From the NCBI RefSeq assembly GCF_036417845.1, contig NC_089980.1, positions 53,070,501 to 53,134,500 on the forward strand: 64,000 bases of DNA. The letters run 5' to 3'. Under the pieces are notes generated by a model, which saw nothing but the letters and a program-made list of their open reading frames with translations, ran no database searches and was not told the DNA's origin. This stretch comes from Apteryx mantelli (Eukaryota > Chordata > Aves > Apterygiformes > Apterygidae). Both the position numbers and the translations under genes were made by a program. Of this stretch, positions 38,801 to 50,200 are shown piece after piece. Each line of letters opens with the position of its first letter. Within the stretch, counting starts at the first letter, position 1.

Positions 38801-39442
38801 TTTGCAGGGGCTGTTCCAAACCCCGTCTGCTGCCTGGGAGCACCAACATATGCTGGGAAGCGAGGAGGTGCAGGTGCAGCACCCTTGGGTTTGTTTGCTG
38901 TCTGAGCAAATTCCCTTCACCTCCCTGTTTTTCTAACCTCAGACTGGGCGCTTCAAGAAGAGCCGGCATTTGAATACTTGAGCAGGAAGAGGGAGCTCAT
39001 TACCATAAGTAATTTTAAAGCAAATGGAGAGACAGCAACTATTAATTTTTGTTTCTAATTGAGGTCGGATTTCTCCTTGCTATCAAATTCAAGTCAGCAA
39101 CCCACTTTTAATATTAATCAATTCAGCAGCCTTTCATAGGTAAGGAAAAATCTACTTTGCAGTTCAACTTATTCTTTACAGTAAAAATCAAATTAAAAAT
39201 ACTCATACTGCTTCATTATCATTTGTTTACAGATTGCAACTAGTGGAATAAAAAAAATATTTTCTAAGATTTACTGTTTGAACACTTGCACTTATTAGTT
39301 AATGCTTTCCAGCACTCAGAAGAAAATACGCCTGTAATTGCTAAGCACCATTACTGCAAACAAAACAAATCTGGCCAGAACACATAAGAGATTTTACTGC
39401 CTTACTAATGAAACATTTACACTGCAAGCTTGCTCTCCACCT
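35827..39442. other. Intron stretch without a supported gene
   Basis: An A-rich part (35870-36250) follows the CR1 fragment. A moderate-GC part at 37400-37690 carries short open frames on both strands without recognisable products. (GATA)5 is at 38190. No exon seen. Confidence 0.55.
38190..38209. repeat. (GATA)5 microsatellite
   Basis: Five perfect GATA units. Confidence 0.95.
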
Positions 39443-39580
39443 CGATGAAGGGGTGAGCACTTGGCCGTGTCGGACCACTGACAGCCTGTGCCTGCGGAGC
39501 GCCACGCAGTGCGTCGCCTGCCCCCTATTTGCTCTGCTCACCGACACGTTCCCGAAGGCCGGGGTTCGAACCACTTCTCG
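39443..39580. promoter_or_regulatory. Orphan CpG-dense patch in intron
   Basis: I count 14 CpGs in ~138 bp, far above the surrounding sequence. It contains GGTTCGAACC, which resembles a Pol III B box, but no A box or cloverleaf can be drawn around it. Four overlapping 60-125-codon frames reflect composition. It may be a regulatory islet or a diverged GC-rich repeat. Confidence 0.45.
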
Positions 39581-39884
39581 CCCTGCCAATGCTCCTGGCA
39601 CTGGTCTGCCTGGGGGGCTCTCTTCTGCTGCACAGGAAAGCAGGCAGCCTGTGCAGCCTGGAAAAATCACATGCTGTACAGTCATCACATTACAGTCTTG
39701 TCCGTGATTTCTGATCACGGCTACTGGTGACTTCTCAGGCCGCTGGCTAAAAGGAGACCTGCATAGCCCAACTCCAAGAGGTTTTTTAAGCTATTTCTCA
39801 GCCACATCATCCCCTCAAGTATGCGAGAATAGCAACATCATGAAGGGGCAGAGTATAGGACCAGAATCTAGACCCCGCAAAATG

Positions 39885-40110
39885 TATGAGCGCCTGCTCT
39901 GCGTTTTTCCCCCAGAGCATGCCCCTTCCCCGGCATCAGCTCCCTCCAGCTGAGAGGGGTCAGTGCACCTCCTTACCGCACTCTGAATCTCTCTGCCCAG
40001 GCAGCAGCAGCCAGCTGGGCATCACCACAAACACCCCTTGCTGGGCCCCTCCTGGGGCTATTTCGGTGGGCCTCACAACCCCAAGCCCAGCCACATGAAC
40101 CCCCCGTCAG
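39885..40110. other. C-rich moderate-GC stretch
   Basis: About 225 bp rich in C on the plus strand with few CpGs, close to the CpG-dense patch at 39443-39580. No gene, repeat or motif is recognised. Confidence 0.4.
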
Positions 40111-40636
40111 GGCACCAAATCAAAACCGTGGAGCAGGGAATCCATCGGGAATCAAAATTCCTCCAAGCGGAATGATTCCAATACAGTGAAGAAAACACAA
40201 TAAGCAAAAAGTAATGATTGCCTTTCAGGTGAAATCTATAAGCATGTCTGACAGTACTTCTAATTCCCCAAGTGCTCTCTGTGAAAGTCCCAAAGGGTCA
40301 GGAAGCCTCCAGAGAACAGGCGGCATGCAGATCCAGCTGTTTGCACCCGGGCTGCTAAAGGGCAGGAAATCTGCAATTGCAAATCCTTCCACAAAAGCTC
40401 AAATTAAGAACAAAAAAGAGAAGAAGGTGGGTGGGGAATGTAAAATTGTAGAAGAAACACATGAAGAACTCAAGCTACTTCTGCACATCCTTCTTCTAAG
40501 ATTGCTTCTGTTGTAAAGACAATTTTTAAATAGTTCCTTCCTTAAAAAAATGAAGTCTTGTTACAACCATTTTATGTTCAAAAAGTTTTGCTTATTTCCT
40601 CAAACTTGAGGAGGATTTACTACTCATTTTCACTCT

Positions 40637-40708
40637 GTTTTTTCTTTTTTCAGCAGCAAGGAGAAAATGCAAAAAGAAAAGAAGAAAAGGGAAAAGGAAA
40701 AAGAAAAG
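40637..40708 (+). repeat. Polypyrimidine tract followed by pure purine tract
   Basis: TGTTTTTTCTTTTTTCAG (acceptor-like) ends at 40653, and an unbroken 38-nt A/G run occupies 40671-40708. The plus-strand frame after the AG would encode a Lys/Glu-rich peptide by composition alone. Purine mirror-like tracts can form triplex DNA. Confidence 0.6.
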
Positions 40709-40999
40709 CAGAAAGATAGAAGCAAAATTTTGATAATTGAAAACACTACTGAAATTTTTAAATACTGAACCTTTTGTATAATCCAACAAAAGTTATTACA
40801 ATTTTTTGCAAATACATGCAGTAATATTTTGATTTATGATTCACTGCCAGTTCCAATATCAGAACTAGGGATCATCAAATAGAAGTTGCACACAGTAGCT
40901 TCAAAACAAACAAAAGGTGATACTTCCTCATGCATCATCCATTTCAACTGCAGAACTCAATCTGACACCAAATTCAGACTGACAGCATATAGCAAAGTT

Positions 41000-41131
41000 A
41001 CATAAACTATATTCTTTTCCTGTTCTTTCACTGTCTTCTTGGTATCTGCTACTGACCACTGCTGGGGACACAATACTGAGCTAAATGGACCCCTTGGTCT
41101 GAATTACTACAGTTATTTTTATGTTCTTATG
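41000..41131 (+). mobile_element. Ancient L3/CR1-type LINE 3' end
   Basis: The segment with GCTACTGACCACTGCTGGGG, then AATACTGAGCTAAATGGACC, CCTTGGTCTGA and a terminal TTATGTTCTTATG matches the 3' end of old amniote CR1/L3 LINEs (consensus ACTGGCCACTG...GGGCTAGATGGACC...TTGGTCTGA...TTCTTATG). Only the 3' end is recognisable and the left limit is uncertain. The terminus differs from the ATTCTGTG tail of the younger CR1 at 6644-8374, so it is a separate, older lineage. Confidence 0.7.
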
Positions 41132-42274
41132 TAATCTATAGTAGATAAATACAGGAAACATAAAGGCACCGCAATTAAGGATAAAAGCATTCTAGCTTAC
41201 TGCACTGGGAGCACTGATGCGGAATATAATAAAAGGTATACAGATTTTTAAAATACATTATGTTAGCAAAAGGTGAAGTCTTAAATGGTCTTTCTTTTGA
41301 GACAGCAAACAGTGCTTTAGCCTGCTATTTATATTTTCTGAGTTAGGTGGACCTGTAGCATTAAATCTGAAATTAAAAGTGCATTCCTACATAGATTTCT
41401 TTTAACTATTCAAGTCATTAATTTGCATTTTTAAGACCACAGGGAGGGGAAAAATATTTGTGCTATCACAATAGTGTCCAGTAACAGTCAACTAAGACAA
41501 CTCCACATAATCTCTATCCATAGTACATACATACATGAATACAATACAGGGCCTGACAAACAAAATACCCTATACATCAGTAAGAGCAATTGGATAGAGT
41601 TTTTTTGTTTTGTTTTTTAACTATTTTTATGGTATCTTTCCATCACCTAAAGTGAACTAAATACTTGGGCAACCTTACATAAAACATTTTAACTGTGAGT
41701 CATCTGTAAGTATGCTCGCGCATACTAAATAAGCCGAAAACAGTTGGTACTTCATGCTGAGTGACACCCCTATTTTGCTTAAATCTTCAGATTCCATCTT
41801 CATATGGTATTTCTGCTCATTTTAGAAACACTGTACATTACAGGTTGGATATCTCTGCTTCTGTTTGCCTTTTTTATTCAACAGTACAGTTCTGCATTCA
41901 GATTTCAGGTGAGTCAGAAAAATCTAGAGAAAATGCCAGTCTTAATTCTGAGAACTAAAGACAACCATAAAATAATCCTTTACATCTCTTCCAACCCAGT
42001 AATACCTGACAAAACAGCTGTGTACCAACTTAAAGAAAAGAGAGAAGATACGACTCTAAAAGCATTCTTTCACTGTACTGAAACAAAATTTTCAAATCTT
42101 GATCTATGTGAAACTTTCTGAAGCTAGCTTTCACAAAGGAAGGAAAAATTCAATTGTGTTAACCCATCAAAAAAGCTTCTCTTATTCAAATTTCCAAATA
42201 CAAATTCACTGATTTACCAGAAAACACTCTAAGGTCTTATTAATTCATTGCCCTTTCATTATTTTCCACTGTTC

Positions 42275-42291
42275 AAAAAAAAAAAAAAAAA
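42275..42291. repeat. A17 homopolymer
   Basis: Simple A run followed by a short CA-rich stretch. Confidence 0.9.
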
Positions 42292-43287
42292 CCCACACAC
42301 CATATGTAACAACATCAAACTGAATTGCCACAGAATGCATAGATTCTAGGAATGAATTACCACCACTTGAAATATTGCATCCAGAATCTCCTACAACAAT
42401 GATAATACATTAAATACAAAGCCAGGAACCCAATAGCTAACTACAACAATTGAGGGGTTTAATTTTAGAGTGAAAATTAAGAGTTTTAATTATGCAGTCA
42501 TTAAACAGCCGTCATTTTCATTGCATACATCTTCAAGACTAAAGTTTGATCATACTTCATCATAGCAAAGTGCTCTGTACTTTGTCTTCTTAAAGAAATG
42601 TATCTTCTATTTACGGAAGACAGCTGCAAAGAAAAACTTTTAAACAAGCCCATTATTCAGCACAAGTAAAAAACTCACTGACCACCTATAACAGTAGTAT
42701 ATATGCAACATAGGGAATAACACAATAAATCAATGAACTATCACAAAACATGAAATAAAACCCATTTTGTACATACACAGAGGAAACAACTTAAAAAAAT
42801 TATCTTCAGAGTCAACTCAGATCACCTTGGAAACATGCTCGGAGGATTCCTATCTTTAGTCAATCCTAATTCCAAATCCTTCCGGAAATTCTAAGTTAGG
42901 CCAACCAATACTTCCCTCACAGCACAAAATAAAAATTTTTCAGCCTAGGTTCCTTCTTTTAATTGACATTTGAGAACCATTTGTAATTGAAACAAATAAT
43001 GCACGGCATGTGCATCTACAAAGATAATACAGCTGCCAAACTTCCCTTCTCACAATTCATTGCTGGAGCAGACTTATTACTTACCGTTAACACTTGAAAC
43101 TTGGGACAACAACACAGAAATTAGTTGCTGTTTTTGCTCACTTTTAACTAAGCACTATTTCGTGTATTATAGTATGTGAGGATGTGTAAGCTGCCACACC
43201 ACTCAATAAATGAAGACTCAAAACTACCACGTTTCATAGATATATGTTTTATAGATATATTACTTGACTATAGTTTCTCAATAATTT

Positions 43288-43298
43288 CCCCCCCCCCC
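43288..43298. repeat. C11 homopolymer
   Basis: Eleven C followed directly by T6. Confidence 0.9.
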
Positions 43299-44534
43299 TT
43301 TTTTGTGGTATTTTTCTTCCCCCTTTAGCAATAGCTTCTCAAAAACAACAACTCCTTCCCAGGACAAGTTCTCCTTTTGTTTCATTCCGATATGCCATAA
43401 ACACAAGACCATAATGTATACTATTTAAAATTAATTATTACAACTACAGACTAGGAAGTATCTCAAATCAACCAGGCATCCACTATTTAAAGCTTCAAAT
43501 TCAGCAACTGCAGTATTATTAGTATTATGCACTTTCTACAGAGACATTTTCACTTATTTCTGGTAAAGACCACCCTATGAGCTGCAAATACAGTCACCTT
43601 TATCTGTCCATTCTTCTGTCCATTAGGCCTTGAATCCATGCACTGACTTCCAGCCTCCTCCCACATCATGTCCCAATTACATCGTCTCATCTTCAATGGC
43701 ACGGCTCTTGAAAAACCTATATGCTATGTCAACACAAGCCCAGAGAAACCCCAAATGGATCCCAGATATCCTCTCTGTTGCTGGAAACATTACTTGGTTT
43801 CCCTTCCATCTCCTGTCAGCGTTCCTCCCTCTTGCCTATTCAGAGTCTCTGCTCTTCCAGGCAGCAAGTGGTGACTCACCGCGCATTTGTCCAGTAGCAC
43901 AGTGGGGCCTGCAGCTCAGCTGAGCCCTCTGGGCACTATGCAGTACAAACAATCAATGAAAACAATAATTAGCTTTGTCCCTTGCTTCCTATTGCACCCA
44001 ACAGCTGTGATCTTTGCTCCAACAACTGAATGTACATTGAAACTCCCCAGGTCTTGTCTCACTAACAACTCGGCCTATTCTTCCCCTCTCCTCAGACCAA
44101 GAACATTTTACCCAATTTTTCAAGAAAGATGCAACAATTGATTTGCCTTCTTCGAACCCTATCCCAAAGTTTATATACTTCAGGTATTCTTTCATTACCA
44201 ATCTAAAGCACCTTATACCATTTTAAATACGTAGGTTAAGGGAGCAAGAAGTAAACGTAATAAATATGTTTCAGAATTGAAATGTGTGGGATACATGGGA
44301 AATTACATTTTCAATACGCATATGTTGATTTAACTCTTATCAAACTAAAGGGTAACAAGAAGCCCCTATACAGGGCAGATCCCTCAGTCCAGTTTGGGAG
44401 CTCTGACACTGGCTTCAATTATTTCAACAGATTCCTATACATTAATATACTACCAAGGAGCCTTAAAACAACCTTAAATTATTAATACAGGAAAATGATC
44501 AGAAAAGATGTCCACGTATTTCTGCCTATGCTCC

Positions 44535-44564
44535 TACATATGCATGCGCGCGCGCGCACACACA
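44535..44564. repeat. 30-bp alternating purine-pyrimidine tract with (GC)6
   Basis: Purines and pyrimidines alternate without a break for 30 bp. The centre (44546-44557) is pure GC dinucleotide, flanked by TG/CA steps, an ideal Z-DNA-forming sequence. Confidence 0.9.
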
Positions 44565-46953
44565 GAGCCAAGACAGAGACAGAGCTCTTGTGGCAAGATC
44601 TGTGTTTTCTGCCAGCATAGTCATCAACAGCTCCTTTGCACTGGTCACTTAAATATAGCAGCACCTGTTGCTGGAAGGAAAACACAAACCTCTACCATGT
44701 AATCATCCCTAACACAGCTTCTTAAAGCTCCTTTATGGATACCTCCCTCAAAGGTCAGACGTGAAGGTGGATGAATCACAGGCAACTTGTGCCATTTTAA
44801 GTGACTGCAGATAGCATACTTTGAGCAACACTAAGTAAAATTTGGATTAAACTATAGGCAGGTTATCTACACTAGCATATCACATCATTATCACTTGGTT
44901 TGCTGTCGCCAAGACAGCTCCAAACATTAAAACGTTTTTAGACTGCTGAAGCAGTTGCATTGTACTGAACATGAGATAAAAAGCTAGAAATGTTCTTCAC
45001 AGATAGCTGGAACACAAATTTCATGTACATCTTTTCCTAAAATGCAACTGTTTTATGGTAAAACATTACTTCCATGACAGCAATTTTTTATTCTAACTGC
45101 ACTTGAAAAATATACTTCTTCAACATTCACAAAATAAAACACTTTTCTGGATGGGAATTAGCCCAGAAAAATTAATAATTATAAAAACTTCATACTGCTC
45201 ATATCACAACTATTCCTATTACATTTCACACTTATACATGTAAAGAAGTACACAATGTTAATTGACTAGATATTCCATACTTCATAATAAATATGTTGTC
45301 CAAGTATGACGGTTAGCACTGAAACAGCATTTCCTTTGTAATTCACTGCACAATGTCTAAACCTAAATTTTGAGCCGAGAGACTTAGTATCACATGTAAA
45401 ACTAGACACTAGGAAATAATTCCACTGGTGAAAAAAAGAGAATGAGAATGAAATCCAGGTCACTCTTAACAAAAAAGAATCACCTTGTTTTGTTCATTAA
45501 AGCCACTCTTCAAACACTTCATCTTATTTCATTCTTGAAAGAAAAAGGAGAAATTTTCTATATACACACTTTTCTTCAAACTGGGAAAACCTGATATGCT
45601 AAATACTTTCCTTTTTCTTCCTTCTTCCCCCAACTCTTATTGCATTAGTAGTCTCTCCTTTTCAGCAGTCTAAACTTCTGCAAACTTTTTATAAGTGTCT
45701 TCCATCCCCAGACAAGTTAGTCTTGTTCTTTAGCAGCTACTTAATATAGCTTCTTCTCATTCACCTAATACAGGGATGAACCACTGGAAGATTTCAAACA
45801 GTAACTGCAAGAGAAGGAAAGACACAGAATAATTCGCTTGCACACACTGTCCTTTGCTCAGTAATTAAAGCTTAAGAGAACTTCCAACAATAACCTGAGA
45901 AGTTTCTCTGAAAGATATACATTAACTTCTGAAAGCATACACAATACCTCACAGGGTTCATGAACAGGAGATGAACATAAAGCCAGCCCCAAGGGAATCT
46001 AAGTTGGCACAACCTTCGCGCAAAAGATGAGGGTTTTCTGGCTGAGAGGTCTTCTGCAAGTACTACAGAAGCCCACTTAATTTGTCTCTGCATAGTGTAA
46101 AGGAGCCATAGACAACTAAGAATAACTCTTTTCTTCATAAAGATGGGTATAGGTTTCACCTGAAGAACATGACAGGAGACAGAACAGTCACAATTCCAAT
46201 AGCCTCCTATATCATGGATTAGGACAAGATGTGACATTTTGACTGCAGAAGGACCTTATTCAGAAGAAATCCAACAAGTGTGGGATAATGAAAGGAATAA
46301 TTTTAACTATTCAGACTACGCAAATCACCAAGAAAAGCCTGGTTCAATTAAAACACCTTCTGGGCCCCTATGCAGGGCCCAGAAGCAGCCAAAATCAGCA
46401 GGAAAACAAATAATTAATTCACACTTTATATTTTTGATCAATCCCTCTCCAGGCAATTTACAGAGAGAGGAAAACATCTTCATGCTCAAATTATAGATGG
46501 AAATCTGGGTATGCACACTGAGGATCAGGATACAGGGGTGAGGGTCAATCAAAAGCTGAACTAATCTGCAGCATTTTCCAAGAGACCACAAGGACTATAC
46601 TTCAAAGACCCCAAATTCATTAACCAACAAGTAGACTGGATCCTTAACACCCAGTCCACCACTGATCTTTACAACTGCTCTGTAGCTAAAAAGGACAGCA
46701 CTTAATTTTTCACAGTTGTCTGGACTCCACTCTCTTGCAAGCCCTTACATCAGATTTCCTTCCCTCTAATCTAAAGGAAAAGCTAAACCACTTTCCACCA
46801 AGATTCCTAACCAGGTCTACACATATCCACACAAAATCTGTTAATGTATGCTTGGCTTCTCTTACAATTTTTTTTTTTTAATTATGGGATGAATCCTATT
46901 GATATCTCTGTCAGTTTAGGAAGAGAAACAAATACCAGAATATTTGTTGTTAA

Positions 46954-46995
<42 letters not shown>
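46954..46995. repeat. Compound (AT)n(CA)12 microsatellite
   Basis: About eight AT units pass directly into twelve CA units (46971-46994), one of the longest dinucleotide repeats in the window. Confidence 0.95.
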
Positions 46996-47254
46996 CAATC
47001 TGCATTCAAGTGAAATAGTCAGGAACAGTCATTACTCATTACATTTCTCATGTTTTACAATTCTCTGCCAGGAAAAAAGAAAAAAAATCGTTCTTGATCT
47101 TGCAAGGCTCACGACTATAAAATTGGATGATTCATCTCCTTTGGATAGCCTTGTTGCCAACAACAAACCATGCCAGCTAAGCTGTGTAGCTAATGCCCTG
47201 AAATACAGCACAACAATGCAGCAGAATCTCTAATGCCCCAGGTCTCAAGAGTGT

Positions 47255-47276
47255 GGGGGGGGGGGGGTGGGGGGGG
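47255..47276. repeat. G13-T-G8 tract
   Basis: Twenty-one G with one T interruption, followed by A4 and a CA run. It is capable of forming a G-quadruplex on the plus strand. Confidence 0.95.
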
Positions 47277-50200
47277 AAAACACACACAGTTCATGAAACC
47301 TTTCAAGAAACTTGCTAGTTTGATAGTTCTTTTAAGTAACTTTACTAATCTAACACTCTGTTAAAAAAAAAAAAATCTAAAAACATAACCCTTTTCTCAT
47401 AGGAAAAGCCTTCATTTTAGAACAATACTGGAAAGGATGGTTCCACACTGCAAGCTGTACTACAGTTTCATAGGTGTCATGCTGACTACTCAGATATGAA
47501 AGATACTTCTATAAGCTAATCTTTAATAATATTCTATGACTGTTTGTTCACTGGATCATCACTGAATCTGAAAACGGGAGCTTTTCACACGCCAGAGTCA
47601 GCTCACAAACATCACATGATTACAGTGCAGTTACAATTATACTTTCCACTGACACATCCCTGCCCTTAAACGTGACTGAATATCAAAAGATAATGGTGGA
47701 CTTTGTGCACATTTCAGCTACAAAGATTTACTCTCCGCAATTATTAACATTTTGCAGCACTGGACTGATGACAATGCACTGATTTTTGTGTTCTGTTGGC
47801 CTCTCCTACCTGCTAAACACTGTCTGAACATATGGTATGTAAAGATACAATCCTTAGCACAAATGTCTTTGAATCCAAAACTAAGAAAGATAAACAGCCT
47901 AAAATATACAATCATCTTTAGATAGCTTATTAAAGGAACACTTTTTAAATAACAGAAGTTGCACAGCCAAAACATAGTGAATACTACATAGCTGCCTGAC
48001 CACGCTTCCTTATTTGAATTCTCTTATACACCCAATGAAAGAGGCGAACGTGGCGAACACTTCACATACCCAGCCGAACCGTCCAAAAACTGGTCAGGAA
48101 CAAAGAGGACTGCCCCCGTAGACCCGAGGGCTTGATGGGAGTAACCCAGTGCAATCCAGCTTTTTCTTCCTGCTGAGAAATTAGAAGGTCGGACAAGGAG
48201 AGGCCAGTGAGGAATGAATTACTTCTGGAAGTCTGTGACAAACCTGGGCAGTCTGACTGAGATCTCCCTGCTTTCCATCTTGGCGTTTGAGGGGAGTGAT
48301 GGAGTGACTTCTGCAACACGCTTTCCCTTACCACATAAGGAGTGGAAGGAATAGGTGTTTTGGGCTATCTTCCAGGTGAGAAGCAACCAAATCCACCCAA
48401 ATTCTTTTCTCTTCTCTGATCCCAATATTGCCACAGCTTTCAAAAACATGACCTGTCTTAGAAAATGTATGTATTTATGGTTTTACCATACTGTACCTCC
48501 TTTCTGAGGAACAAAAATTAGAGAAGAGATGTTGGAATTTTTAGTTGCTTTCTACCTTGAAAAAAAAAATGAACAAAATTTTATAGGACAAAAGAAAAGG
48601 CCCTTCTACTGTTTGCCTGAAATAGAAAAACCAAAGAGTAACTGCAAGAGAGGAAATACAAAGAGTCACAAAAATCTTAGATGACAGAAAGTGTTAAGCA
48701 ATATATAAAAGTAATTTTTATCTCCTACATAATTAATAATACACAGTTAAAACATTTCAAAATAATTCTTTACCCACAGCCAAAGAAAAAAGCATGATAA
48801 AGTGATAAACCATTTCATTTTTTTAATCATAAAACTACAATGACTTTAAGATTATTCAATGACTAAGATTATTACAATACACTGAGCTCTTTAGAATATA
48901 TACTTTTTCATACAAGAATGCATTCTATTTAGTAAGATCCTAATCTAAACAAAGAACTACATTAACCTTGACTTCAGCAAGAGTTGGACCAAGGGAACAA
49001 AACAATATGTAATAGCAGGTCAGTTTTCAAAAGAGGACAAGAGATTGGATAGCTCTATATAAAAACTCCTCTATTTTCCCTCAACATTACTGTCTTCCTT
49101 AAGATGCAGAACTAGTATTTAGGGCACATCTCTGCAGCTCCTCAAAGAAAAGGAGGTGTGTTTCTGAAGGAATTTAAAGATTGAAATTGGGTTCAAATCC
49201 AGATACAGGTTAATTTAGACAGTAAATTCAAACATACATTCATACAAGGTCAAGAACCACCATGAATCATCAACAAGAAAGAAATATGGAAGAAAAAAAG
49301 TAAGTAATATGTACCTTCAAGTGAGTATTGATATTGATGATTTTCTTACTTTACTCTGATCCAAATTAATTTCAGTGCTTAAGAGGAGTAAGCAGCACAC
49401 ATTATCAGCAAACATAGTCCTGAAAACATGGCATATGTATCATCTGAAATAATGAACCACAATTAGGCAACACGTGGGTCATACTCAAGAGGAAAGCAAT
49501 GACTGCTTTACAATACAACAGATGCAAGGGTGCACAGAAGGTTTGGTTCCATATATGAACAATTTAATAAATACAGAGGTAAATTCAAGGACCATTTTAG
49601 CAGGAAATAAGGTGGAAAAGGATCATTATCAGGTATTGCCACGCAAATCATCTGTAAACAACAACTGGTTGAAGACCTTTCCATTACAGATGGTCACAGT
49701 TTTACTGTAAGCCAGGAGTCAAAGTGCCAGACTAAGCAGAGTGAAAAAATGAAAGTAGAAGGTAAAGGCTTGAACATTCCTATGTCTACACACATTTTCA
49801 TCACATATTCTGCTACATTCTAAGTACAGCGTAAATAATCCTGATAAACTCAGAAAAAGTAGGCCTATTTTACAATTAACCTGCTGTCTAAAATTAACCT
49901 GAAAGTGGGCGTAATTTTCACTATTTCACTATCGTTGTAGTTAACATATAAGTCTCAAACAGCAACACTGCACAGTGAGAGCTCAGTTTCATTGAGTGTT
50001 GATATCCCTAAACTCAAATTGGCTTTTATTAGGCTTGAAGATACCATGGAGACAGGAGAGCCTAGGCTCTTTCAGGACCTACTGGTGATAACTTACGGTT
50101 TCTTACCTTGAAGTGTGATTGAAACTTTCCTCAATAACTACACAAAAGCAACTGTATTCACCTAAAAATAAGACCTTCAAGACAATACCAGTCTCCGACC

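Larger units (their letters stand above)
41132..46953. other. Intron stretch without a supported gene
   Basis: AT-rich intron with A17, C11 and the Z-DNA-type tract. A 105-codon frame at 41804-42121 has no recognised family. Nothing else is supported. Confidence 0.6.

Noticed and set aside
39559..39575. tRNA or tRNA-derived SINE (GGTTCGAACC B-box-like sequence)
   Set aside because: The T-arm does not pair, no A box lies at the right distance, and no cloverleaf can be drawn.
49130..49215. tRNA gene around GGTTCAAATCC at 49190-49200
   Set aside because: The T-stem does not pair and there is no A box or acceptor stem.
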